A stretch of 64,000 nucleotides of DNA, taken from NCBI RefSeq assembly GCF_000422585.1, contig NZ_AUGI01000035.1, positions 30,950-94,949 of the forward strand, written 5' to 3'. Positions 36,661 to 44,314 of the stretch are shown one piece after another. Origin of the DNA: Hugenholtzia roseola DSM 9546. Lineage in GTDB: Bacteria > Bacteroidota > Bacteroidia > Cytophagales > Bernardetiaceae. Position 1 is the stretch's first letter; each line of letters begins with the position of its first letter. Below the pieces are notes generated by a model. It searched no databases and was not told the DNA's origin. It saw only the letters and a list, made by a program, of their open reading frames with translations. A program made the translations under genes and the position numbers.

Positions 36661-37524
36661 TTATTCTGTTTCGGCTTCGGGGTTGTAACGCTCTGCAATC
36701 GTAATCTCTACGACTTCATCGACGACAATCGCCCTACCCGAAGGGATACTCTGATTAAGCACCTGCCCTGCCTTTTGCGGGTCGTCCGACTTGATGTACC
36801 GCTCCTCTACCTTCAAGCCCATGCCCACGAGTTGGGCAATCGCCACTTCGCTATCCTTTCCTACTACGTTAGGCATAGAGAGTTCGTTGTCGCCCATGCC
36901 ATGTGAAACATAGAGTACCAATTTTGAGCCTTGTGGCAAACGGTAGCCCTTATCCAACTTTTCTTTCGTGATTTCTTCGCCCTGAAATTCTATCGCCAAG
37001 ACGGTATTTTTTATCATATCGGCTTTGTAGCGAATTTCGCCTATCAAAAGTTTATTGCCTTGCAAAATAATGCGTGCCGTTTCCAAACTCGCTCCCAAAA
37101 GGCGACTGGGCAGTAGCACGTCAGGCGCGTTTTCAGCATTAACGGTCAGGTAGATTTTGCGGCTTTTCTTGACCAAAGTCCCCTTAGCAGGGTTTTGTTT
37201 TAAGATGGTAAAAGGGCGCGGTTCGCCTCGCTTATTAGGCGGCTCGTAGGTAGTGTCGGCAATTTCGAAGCGCAGGTCGCGTGTTTCCAAAAACTTCTCT
37301 AATTCAGAAATGTGCATGCCACGCAAATCAGGCACGCGCACCGTTTCGCCATGGTTGGTAAGATTGGGCAAATAGCCATTGAAAAAAGTGTAGAGAAACA
37401 AAAAAAACAGACTCCCCATAAGGGCAAGATGTATCAGAATCGTAGAGTAATGATTGCGTGTAAGGTAGTAGCGAACCTGTTGCCAAAGTTGAGCAAGTTG
37501 GGCGGCTCTTTCAGGACTAAGCAT
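36661..37524 (-). CDS. PASTA domain membrane protein
   Basis: 287 aa from the ATG at 37524 (MLSPERAAQLAQLWQQVRYY); a longer frame is cut by a promoter element upstream. One inner-membrane helix (about 33-53, LIHLALMGSLFFLFLYTFF) separates a short cytoplasmic tail from a periplasmic part with three PASTA repeats: VRVPDLRGMHISELEKFLET, LPSRLLGASLETARIILQG and SMPNVVGKDSEVAIAQLVGM. PASTA domains bind peptidoglycan or beta-lactams. No kinase or transpeptidase domain is attached. pbpC lies upstream on the same strand. A role in sensing or guiding wall synthesis is an inference. Confidence 0.85.
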   Translation of the reverse strand: MLSPERAAQLAQLWQQVRYYLTRNHYSTILIHLALMGSLFFLFLYTFFNGYLPNLTNHGETVRVPDLRGMHISELEKFLETRDLRFEIADTTYEPPNKRGEPRPFTILKQNPAKGTLVKKSRKIYLTVNAENAPDVLLPSRLLGASLETARIILQGNKLLIGEIRYKADMIKNTVLAIEFQGEEITKEKLDKGYRLPQGSKLVLYVSHGMGDNELSMPNVVGKDSEVAIAQLVGMGLKVEERYIKSDDPQKAGQVLNQSIPSGRAIVVDEVVEITIAERYNPEAETE

Positions 37525-37627
37525 GGGCAAAATGGGAATAAAATCCGAAAAAAGAAGGCAGGAAGGGGAAAGGCAGGTAAGTGTAGAATTGCCAAAAAAG
37601 GCAGGCAGCACCATTCAAATCGAAGGA

Positions 37628-37660
37628 CAAAGATAAAAAAGTTCTAAGCAACTATACAAT
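37628..37660 (-). promoter_or_regulatory. putative promoter of the PASTA gene
   Basis: On the minus strand TATCTTTG (37628-37635) fits TAnnTTTG. It is preceded by ATTG, one base off TTTG, at a 21-nt spacing. It lies about 100 nt before the ATG at 37524 and upstream of the longest frame's start (37614). Confidence 0.5.
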
Positions 37661-37672
37661 CCGACTCACATT

Positions 37673-40009
37673 TTATTCCACTGTGATAAAAATATGACTA
37701 CTTCGCCCCTTGTCGTCGCTGCACGAAACTTTGATGCGCCCCTTCAAATTCTTGAAAAAGAGTTGCTTTTGAGGCGAAGTGCGCCCATAAAAGGCATCAT
37801 TCAAATACCAGTCTATCGTCTTGACATCGGCATCTGTACGCGCTACCAAAGGAATTTCGGAAAGCGAATCGAGCAGTAGATACGTCTTTTCGGGCGAAGG
37901 AAGCAAAATGCGCGGCGCACTGCCTGCCCGATTTCCCAAATAAGGGCAATCAGGATTATGAGCGGGAGGCTTGACAAAAAATATCTGACGACTTTCTTTG
38001 AAGTGTGCCAATTCTGCCCCTAAGTTGGGATAATAAGCCGTTTTATAGCCTTTTTCGGGTAGGCACTGGTTACAAAAACTCTTCTCTTCGTTTTCCGACA
38101 CAAAAACGGCTTTCAAATGATTGCACCTATCACTTTGCGAAATGGTAGGAATGTAATAATCTTCTATCAAATAAGTACAAAAATGGCTTGGCACTTTTCC
38201 CGTTTCGCTGCAAACCAAACGCTTTTTGAGTCCTTCGGGAGTTTCTAACTCCTCTTTTTGGGGTGCGTAATCGATGGTCGTAAATATTTTGAACAGCAAG
38301 GGCGTAGCCATGCCTGCCCCTGTGAGTGCTGCCACACCCTCACCCGAAAAATTGCCTACCCAAACGCCGATAGTGTAGTGGGCATTAAAACCGATACACC
38401 ACGCATCTCTGCGCCCATAAGAAGTGCCTGTCTTCCACGCAATTTTGGGTACGTTCTTGCTATTTTGATAGTCCGAAGGCAGGTCAGGACGCTGCACTTG
38501 GGTCAGAATTTCGCTCACCATGTAGGCGGCTTGGGGCGAAAGCAAATTATTTTGCTGCCCCTTGTATTGGGTTTGGGCAAGGGTATAATGCGGCTTTTCC
38601 CAAGTACCACCATTGGCAAAGGCTGCAAAAAGCCCTGTTAGCTCTTCGAGCGTAACCCCGCAGCCGCCCAAAGCTAAGGAAAGCCCTAATTTGAGTTTGT
38701 CTTTCGCAATTTGGGTAAAGCCGCTTTCTATCAAACTATTCGAAAGGGTATGCACGCCAAGCTGATTCAGGGTTTCTACCGCAGGCAGATTGAGCGAATA
38801 TGCCAACGCCGTTTCTACACTTACTTCGCCTTGAAAATTCCTATCAAAATTTTCGGGTGCATAGCCGTCGAAATCCATCGGCACGTCCAGAATTTTAGAC
38901 TTAGGCGTGAGCAAGCCCTTATCAAATGCCAGCCCGTAGATAAGCGGTTTGAGCGTGCTACCGGGTGAGCGTACCGCCTGCACACCATCTACCTCACCTG
39001 CATTTTTTTTGTCTTGAAAATCTGCCGAACCTACATAAGCGACTACTTCGCGCGTGCGGTTGTCGATGACCAAAACGGCAGCATGGTGAATCCCCAAACT
39101 TTTATTTTTTTGGATATAACTGCTCAAATTGCGCTCTATGCGCATCTGAAAGTTGGCGTTTAGGGTGCTATAAATTTCGTCTTGGTCGGAAAAAGCCCTT
39201 TGTAGGCGAATGGAAAAATGAGGGGCAGCGCGAGGTAATTGGCGCGGCAGGATTTGCAGCGGCTCTTTCAAAGCGTCGGCAAGGTCGGTGGTAGGGAAAA
39301 TTTCCTTTTGGGTAAAAATCTCTATCCAACGGTTGCGCTCCTGCACCAAAAGGCTCTGATTTTTCTGACCCAACGCCAAACTATTCGGGCGATTGGGTAC
39401 TATCGTCAGCAGGGTAGTCTGTGCCAAGCTAAGTTGGTTTGGCTCTGTGCCAAAATAAATGAGGGAGGCAGCACGCACGCCCTCGATGTTGCTACCATAA
39501 GGTACAAGATTGAGGTAGCGTTCTAAAATTTCGTCCTTGCTATAATTTTTTTCTAATTGCAAGGCTCTAAAAAGTTCTACCAATTTGTTTAGATACGTCC
39601 GCTTTTTAGGCTCTGCCAAACGCGCCACCTGCATAGTAATTGTAGAAGCTCCCGAAGTGCGCTTATGCGTCTGCACATTGCGCAGCATGGCTCTGCCGAT
39701 TGCCAAAGGGTTGAAGCCGATATGATAGTAAAAATATTGGTCTTCTTTTTCTATTATGGCTTTTTTTAGTTGCGGACTTATTTGAGAAAGTTTTGTATGA
39801 AAACGCCATTTTTCGTCTTGGCTCAAAAAAGCGTGCAGAATCTTGCCCTCCCTATCATAAATAATTTTGGCATAAGAAGGCGAAACATAAAAAGGAAAAA
39901 TCGCATCAAGCACAAAAAAGAGGCATACCGATAGCAGCAAGCCCACCAAAAAGAAGCGGCTAAGGGCTTTGAAGCCAAACCAAGAACGAAAGCGGCTTTT
40001 TTCAGTCAT
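37673..40009 (-). CDS. pbpC: penicillin-binding protein 1C
   Basis: 778 aa. An N-terminal anchor (about 12-34) precedes the GT51 transglycosylase domain: EKEDQYFYYHIGFNPLAIGR with the catalytic Glu, and RTSGASTITMQVARL. The transpeptidase domain has SPGSTLKPLIYG (S-x-x-K), AYSLNLPAVETL (S-x-N) and KTGTSYGRRDAWCIG. A C-terminal BiPBP_C domain (about 690-778) ends with the beta strand KVSCSDDKGRSSHIFITV. Four cysteines in about 605-655 may chelate or pair. It builds and crosslinks peptidoglycan. The alpha-2-macroglobulin gene often paired with pbpC is not adjacent. Confidence 0.94.
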   Translation of the reverse strand: MTEKSRFRSWFGFKALSRFFLVGLLLSVCLFFVLDAIFPFYVSPSYAKIIYDREGKILHAFLSQDEKWRFHTKLSQISPQLKKAIIEKEDQYFYYHIGFNPLAIGRAMLRNVQTHKRTSGASTITMQVARLAEPKKRTYLNKLVELFRALQLEKNYSKDEILERYLNLVPYGSNIEGVRAASLIYFGTEPNQLSLAQTTLLTIVPNRPNSLALGQKNQSLLVQERNRWIEIFTQKEIFPTTDLADALKEPLQILPRQLPRAAPHFSIRLQRAFSDQDEIYSTLNANFQMRIERNLSSYIQKNKSLGIHHAAVLVIDNRTREVVAYVGSADFQDKKNAGEVDGVQAVRSPGSTLKPLIYGLAFDKGLLTPKSKILDVPMDFDGYAPENFDRNFQGEVSVETALAYSLNLPAVETLNQLGVHTLSNSLIESGFTQIAKDKLKLGLSLALGGCGVTLEELTGLFAAFANGGTWEKPHYTLAQTQYKGQQNNLLSPQAAYMVSEILTQVQRPDLPSDYQNSKNVPKIAWKTGTSYGRRDAWCIGFNAHYTIGVWVGNFSGEGVAALTGAGMATPLLFKIFTTIDYAPQKEELETPEGLKKRLVCSETGKVPSHFCTYLIEDYYIPTISQSDRCNHLKAVFVSENEEKSFCNQCLPEKGYKTAYYPNLGAELAHFKESRQIFFVKPPAHNPDCPYLGNRAGSAPRILLPSPEKTYLLLDSLSEIPLVARTDADVKTIDWYLNDAFYGRTSPQKQLFFKNLKGRIKVSCSDDKGRSSHIFITVE

Positions 40010-40081
40010 TTTTTAGGAGGTTAAAAAATATAAAAAGCACTGTCTAATCAAACAAAGGCGTGGTTGCAAAGAGAAAAGCCT

Positions 40082-40225
40082 TGTTTTTTCAAATTTGATA
40101 CGAAGTAAAATTTGGACTTAAACCCTAAGGGTCTTGAAGACCCTTAGGGTTTGGGGCATAGGACAAGTCAATGCCTTGCCCCTACATTTGACTCTGATTT
40201 TTAGAACTTAACACCACTACCCTAT
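40082..40225. repeat. AT-rich dispersed repeat, good copy, next to element B
   Basis: The order is TTGTTTTTTCAAATTTGATA, AAATTTGGACTTAAACCC, a 16-bp perfect hairpin (AAACCCTAAGGGTCTT / AAGACCCTTAGGGTTT, 40120-40152), AGTCAATGCCTTGCCCCTAC and TTTTTAGAACTTAACACCAC. It is matched by 56470-56620 and, less well, by 5750-5880, 8100-8214 and 12690-12725. It abuts the GC-rich palindromic element B, as the 56-kb copy does element C. Non-coding. Confidence 0.75.
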
Positions 40226-40326
40226 AGGGCGGGGCTTTTATTTCGATACCATTTTTTTGCATAAATGCAAAAAAATGATTTGGTTTTCGAACCCTCCCCT
40301 ATGGGGGGAGGGCAGGGTGGGGGTTC
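40217..40326. repeat. GC-rich dispersed palindromic element, copy B
   Basis: Central palindrome CATTTTTTTGCATAA / ATGCAAAAAAATG, with the right arm CCCTCCCCTATGGGGGGAGG intact and a shortened left arm (CCCTATAGGGCGGGGC). After the right arm come GGGGGTTCAGAAGCTTTGCG and the 15-bp palindrome GCGTTGTAACAACGC (40343-40357). The same terminus recurs inverted at 56367-56450. It lies in the gap between pbpC and the small basic protein gene. Confidence 0.8.
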
Positions 40327-40380
40327 AGAAGCTTTGCGCGAAGCGTTGTAACAACGCCCCAATAAAACAAGCGAAGCATC

Positions 40381-40431
40381 AAAAAAACCTTCCCTTGTGT
40401 TTTGAAGACAACACGGCGAGAAGGTTTTTTT
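40381..40431 (-). terminator. terminator of the small basic protein gene
   Basis: AAAAAAACCTTC (40381-40392) pairs with GAAGGTTTTTTT (40420-40431). An inner pair (TGTGTT / AACACG-like) extends the stem, and on the minus strand it ends in seven T residues. It lies 25 bp past the stop at 40456. Confidence 0.75.
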
Positions 40432-40455
40432 GTAAGATAGAAAAGAGAAGCGTCA

Positions 40456-40611
40456 TTAGTTTTCACTCTTAGCAGCAAAGCTGGCTTTGATAGCCTCGAT
40501 ATCTACATTTTTGATGTCGGGCTTGGCGTTGAGGCGTTTGATTTGCGCCTGACGCAATTTCGCCGTAATACGGCGGCGGCGTATCTTACGCTCCATTTTT
40601 ACGATTCCCAT
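40456..40611 (-). CDS. small basic protein of unknown function
   Basis: 51 aa from the ATG at 40611 (MGIVKMERKIRRRRITAKLR). The longer frame starting at 40746 is rejected because its extra residues run through an untranslated leader with TATTTTTG at 40695-40702. It is very basic at the N-terminus (KMERKIRRRRITAK) and ends in a likely helix (VDIEAIKASFAAK). This composition suits a nucleic-acid- or ribosome-binding peptide. It has a good terminator, so it is probably a real transcript. Not recognised. Confidence 0.55.
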   Translation of the reverse strand: MGIVKMERKIRRRRITAKLRQAQIKRLNAKPDIKNVDIEAIKASFAAKSEN

Positions 40612-40785
40612 ATCCGTAAGCGTTTGATTTTCGGTGATGCAAAGCAAGCCCCCATACTCTTGTTTGGAAACAAAGGGGCTTTTTGAAAGAACGGCAAAAA
40701 TACGCTTTTTTTTGAAAACAGCGAAATCAAAACGAAAAATAAGCAAAATTTAACCCCAACGCACCTTTTTAACGCACCGCAACAA

Positions 40786-40895
40786 AAACCGTAGGCGAGG
40801 CTGTTAGCCGTCGGCGAGGTTTGTAGTTTTAAATGTAGCGCGAAGCTCCAGCTTCGCACGTCTGCAACCGTCGGCGAGGTTTTGTAGTTTAAACC
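40786..40895. repeat. short intergenic repeats (CCGTCGGCGAGG type)
   Basis: Three near-copies of ACCGTCGGCGAGGTTTGTAG (beginning near 40788, 40806 and 40867) surround a hairpin GCGAAGCT / AGCTTCGC (40839-40857). They fill much of the 40612-40993 gap ahead of the small basic protein and after the KGGVGR operon. Non-coding; function unknown. Confidence 0.6.
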
Positions 40896-40993
40896 TAATA
40901 GATTTGATTTGTGCTAAAACCTTTAAATCATTTTCGGCAAAAAACACACAACTACACGAACCCTTTGAAGATTCATAAAGCCAAAAGAGCCTA

Positions 40994-43159
40994 TTATTCT
41001 AAGGAGGCTATCTGATTTTCTACCCATTGCAGGTTGTTTTGAAAACCATTTTTAGGAAAATCTCTTACTAATTCTTGATAAAGTTTTTGACCTTGCAAAT
41101 AATACTTTTTGGCATTGGCAATATCCTTTAATTTTTCTTGTGTCTGACCTAAGCCGAGATAAGATGCCGCCAGTAAATTTTTAAACTCAACATTATTAGG
41201 AAAATCTTGATGAAGTTCTTTTCCTAATTGATTGTATTTTTCAAAAAATTGTAACGCTTCATTTAAGTTACCTAACGAAGATTTTGTGATTCCTAAAAAT
41301 TGATAAGACAAAGCCAATCCATTTTTAAAGCCTACGTTGGAAGGATAGGAGGCAGAAAGTTCTTTGAATAAAGTATTTGTTTGCAAATAAATTTCTAAGG
41401 CTTTTTCTAAATTACCCAAAGAAGTATATACGCCCCCAAGTTGTCCATAAGAATTAGCCAATCCATTTTTAAAGCCTACGTTGGAAGGATAGGAGTCAGA
41501 AAGTTCTTTTGATAATTGATACTGTTTTTCAAAAAACTCTAAAGCCCGTTCTAAATTACCCAAACTCGCCTGCGTAGAGCCTAATCTTTCGTAGGAAATC
41601 GCCAGTCCGTTTTTAAAGCCCACATTGGAAGGATAGGAGGCAGAAAGTTCTTTTGATAATTGATACCGTTTTTCAAAAAACTGTAAAGCCTGCTCTAAAT
41701 TACCCAAACTCGCCTGCGTTTCGCCTAATTTGGAGTAGGAAGTCGCCAGTCCGTTTTTATAATCTACATTGGAAGGATAGGATTCATAGAGTTCTTTTGA
41801 TAATTCCATATCTTTTTCAAAAAACTCTAACGCCTGCCCTAAGTTACCCAAACTCGCCTGCGTTTCCCCTAATTTTTCGTAGGAAATCGCCAATCCATTT
41901 TTAAAATTCGCGTTGGAAGGATAGGCTTCATAAAGTTCTTTCATCAAATTATTGCACTTTTCAAAAAACTGTAAAGCCTGCTCTAAATTGCCAAAACTAC
42001 TTTCTATATCCCCCAAACGCTGATAAAATAAACCTTCATGATACTTGTCGTCTTCTTTTTGTGCCATAAGTAAGCCTTTTTCTGCCGTTTCTTTGGCTTT
42101 TTGCAGATTGCCCATTTCCACATAAATATCCAAAATATCTATATAATGCGTAACGGTTTGGTTTTCACTAAGCCACCTTTCGAGGAGTTCTTGGCTGATT
42201 TCGCCATAAAAATCAAGATGGGGTGCTTGATTGAGGCGGTCTATGTAGTTGGCTATGTTTTCATAGTTTTTAGCCAAAGAAAGTTCATTTTTAGGGCGAG
42301 CCTCTCGGTCGAATAGGAGATTTTCGCCCAAAGCTACTTTTCGGTTGTAGAGTAGGGCAGTTTGTGGCACATACAAATCTCTGAATACCTGCGTTTTAAA
42401 GGCTTTCAACTTATCGTCTAAAAGCACCTCACAGACAAATCCAAAATCTGTTTCGAAGTCTTCTATCCACTTTTCGTAGTTTTCGGCGGAGTTATCTATC
42501 CTACTCAAAATAGGCAAAATAAAAGGTTTTCGATTTCCTTCCTTCAAATAAGGGTGTTCAGAAATTGCTTTTGCAATTTTAAGGCTTCCCTCAAAATTTT
42601 GGTAGGTAGGCGCAATTACAATAACATTGACATCAGGCAGAAGGATATTACAAAGTCCCGAATAGTCAGCAATTCCTGTGCGACTATCAATAAAAACATA
42701 ATCGTATTTAAACTCTTTCAGTTTTGTTTTCAAAAAATCAATAAAAACATTTCCGTCGCGCATTTCTGTAAATTCTTTCCAATCAAAATCATTTATTTTT
42801 TGATTAAAGCCTTCTTGGGAATAGTTGGCACAAGGAATCAAATCGACTTTTCCTTGTCCGTTTTTAGAAACAATTAAATCTTTGACAATATTTTGTTCTG
42901 TAAAAAATGGCAATTCCTCTTTTTGCAGTTTTGAGCCTCTGTGTGCCAAAGACATATATTTTTCGAGAATTTCTATCAACCCCTCTTGTGCGATGTCTGT
43001 ATTTTTTTTGCCGAAATAGTAATGCAATCCAGGTGCTTCTAAGTCCCATTCGAGCATCAATATTTTTTTATGCTTATAAAAACACAAATAGCTTGCAGCA
43101 TTGACCAGAAGTTGAGTTCTGCCTACACCACCTTTATAGGAATAGAATGATACAAACAT
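40994..43159 (-). CDS. KGGVGR-type ATPase fused to TPR repeats
   Basis: 721 aa. Residues 1-270 are a SIMIBI/ParA-MinD-like P-loop domain: FVSFYSYKGGVGRTQLL has a deviant Walker A with Arg in place of the usual Lys (KGGVGRT). MLEWDLEAPGLHYYFG follows, then YVFIDSRTGIADYSGL as Walker B/switch. Residues about 330-720 are TPR-like repeats with a 48-residue period (LGNLEQALQFFEK, YPSNVGFKNGLAISY). At DNA level they are near-exact 144-bp tandem units. It starts 5 bp after the coiled-coil partner gene. Related KGGVGR ATPases occur in predicted bacterial conflict and signalling systems. That role is inference here. Confidence 0.8.
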   Translation of the reverse strand: MFVSFYSYKGGVGRTQLLVNAASYLCFYKHKKILMLEWDLEAPGLHYYFGKKNTDIAQEGLIEILEKYMSLAHRGSKLQKEELPFFTEQNIVKDLIVSKNGQGKVDLIPCANYSQEGFNQKINDFDWKEFTEMRDGNVFIDFLKTKLKEFKYDYVFIDSRTGIADYSGLCNILLPDVNVIVIAPTYQNFEGSLKIAKAISEHPYLKEGNRKPFILPILSRIDNSAENYEKWIEDFETDFGFVCEVLLDDKLKAFKTQVFRDLYVPQTALLYNRKVALGENLLFDREARPKNELSLAKNYENIANYIDRLNQAPHLDFYGEISQELLERWLSENQTVTHYIDILDIYVEMGNLQKAKETAEKGLLMAQKEDDKYHEGLFYQRLGDIESSFGNLEQALQFFEKCNNLMKELYEAYPSNANFKNGLAISYEKLGETQASLGNLGQALEFFEKDMELSKELYESYPSNVDYKNGLATSYSKLGETQASLGNLEQALQFFEKRYQLSKELSASYPSNVGFKNGLAISYERLGSTQASLGNLERALEFFEKQYQLSKELSDSYPSNVGFKNGLANSYGQLGGVYTSLGNLEKALEIYLQTNTLFKELSASYPSNVGFKNGLALSYQFLGITKSSLGNLNEALQFFEKYNQLGKELHQDFPNNVEFKNLLAASYLGLGQTQEKLKDIANAKKYYLQGQKLYQELVRDFPKNGFQNNLQWVENQIASLE

Positions 43160-43164
43160 ATTGA

Positions 43165-44142
43165 CTAAAATTTAAAAGTATTTTTTTTGACTTGTTGATT
43201 ACCGTTCTCTATTTCCGTTCCTATTTCCAAACGCAGGAGAGCAATGTTGCTCAAAGTCCTGAAAAAGAGGTCTTTGGTGGAGATGGGGAAAATAAAATGC
43301 AAATATTTTTCCTTGTAGTCTAAAAAACAAGTGCGCAAATTTCCAAAAACTTCCTCAACCTGCCTGCGAATATACGCAAATAGTTCGAAAGAAACCGACT
43401 GACACAATAAAACTAAGCACGCCCCAATTTTGTCATTATTAAATTTTTGGGCAATAAATAGGTTTTCTTCGCTTAAAGCAAAAGGGTCGACTACCAAAAC
43501 GATTTTGTCCAAATTTTTAAGAAAAGTCGCCTTTTCTTCTTCTTCTATGGGATTTTTTGCCAAAAAACGCTCGCGCACCTCAAACTCTACTTTGGTTTTA
43601 TATTCAGCAATCAATTCGTCGATGTCGCCTTCTTCTTCAAAAGGTTTCCACTTTGTACAATCCGTTTGGTCGTAACGATTGAAAGGAAATTGTGCCAAAA
43701 GTTTTTCGCTGCAAAGAATTTCGTTTTTCGTTGTAGAAATTACCCACAAATAAAAAGGGTGCGTCTTAGGTTTTTGAGAATAGTAATTGTAATAATTATC
43801 TCCAATCTGCACATTTTTTGCATTTATCACACTATTATTCACTACATTTTTGCAATCTTGAAGAAAAGAGTGATAGACTTTGATAAATTCTTCTTTGTTT
43901 TGCTCTTCCAAATCCATAAACGCCAATTTTTTGAGGCGTTCTAAGTTAGGCAAATTGATGGTTTCGGCTTGGCTTTGCGCTAAAAGATTTTGTAGATTCT
44001 CAATTTGAACTTCGAGTTCTTCTATTCGTTTTTTCAAATCAAATTTGAAGGGCGCGTAGGCTGTGATAGCTTTTTCACTTCGATAGTATTCGAGCCTTTC
44101 CAAGAGGCTATTGAGAATTTTTTGAGTTTGTTCTTTGCTCAT
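43165..44142 (-). CDS. coiled-coil partner protein with NVQIGDNYY linker (possible adaptor/iSTAND-like)
   Basis: 325 aa. An N-terminal helical pair (about 8-60, LLERLEYYRSEKAITAYAPF and LKKRIEELEVQIENLQNLL) resembles the short adaptor domains at the N-termini of many bacterial TIR, caspase-like and NACHT proteins. A segment NAKNVQIGDNYYNYY (about 103-117) is a linker seen between such domains and effectors. The C-terminal 200 residues (FYLWVISTTKNEILCSEKLL, FLKNLDKIVLVVDPFALSEE, ACLVLLCQSVSFELFAYIRR) have a Rossmann-like strand/helix order but no Walker A. It is the first gene of the two-gene unit. Function not established. Confidence 0.65.
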   Translation of the reverse strand: MSKEQTQKILNSLLERLEYYRSEKAITAYAPFKFDLKKRIEELEVQIENLQNLLAQSQAETINLPNLERLKKLAFMDLEEQNKEEFIKVYHSFLQDCKNVVNNSVINAKNVQIGDNYYNYYSQKPKTHPFYLWVISTTKNEILCSEKLLAQFPFNRYDQTDCTKWKPFEEEGDIDELIAEYKTKVEFEVRERFLAKNPIEEEEKATFLKNLDKIVLVVDPFALSEENLFIAQKFNNDKIGACLVLLCQSVSFELFAYIRRQVEEVFGNLRTCFLDYKEKYLHFIFPISTKDLFFRTLSNIALLRLEIGTEIENGNQQVKKNTFKF

Positions 44143-44272
44143 AAAATAGACGCATTTTTGTTTTATTTAATTTTATTTAAACCTATTAGGTTTTCCAAAC
44201 CAAATAGGCTTGCCTTGACCTTGCCAACACCTAAAACTACCCAAAAAAATCTTCTCTTGCAAATACTTTTAT

Positions 44273-44280
44273 TACTTTTG
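44273..44280 (+). promoter_or_regulatory. putative -7 element of the methyltransferase gene
   Basis: TACTTTTG fits TAnnTTTG and lies 34 nt before the ATG at 44315. No TTTG at -33 is seen. The 172-bp gap is divergent with the coiled-coil gene and is AT-rich. Confidence 0.4.
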
Positions 44281-44314
44281 CAAGCCTTTAAGTACCTAAA
44301 AGTCCAAATTGCTG

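Noticed and set aside
40599..40859. 86-aa minus-strand frame
   Set aside because: It overlaps the start of the small basic protein in another frame and reads through the CCGTCGGCGAGG repeat. Composition is not protein-like.
41290..41960. Regular 144-bp repeats considered as a CRISPR-like array
   Set aside because: The period is one protein repeat in a single open frame; there are no short conserved repeats with unique spacers and no cas genes.
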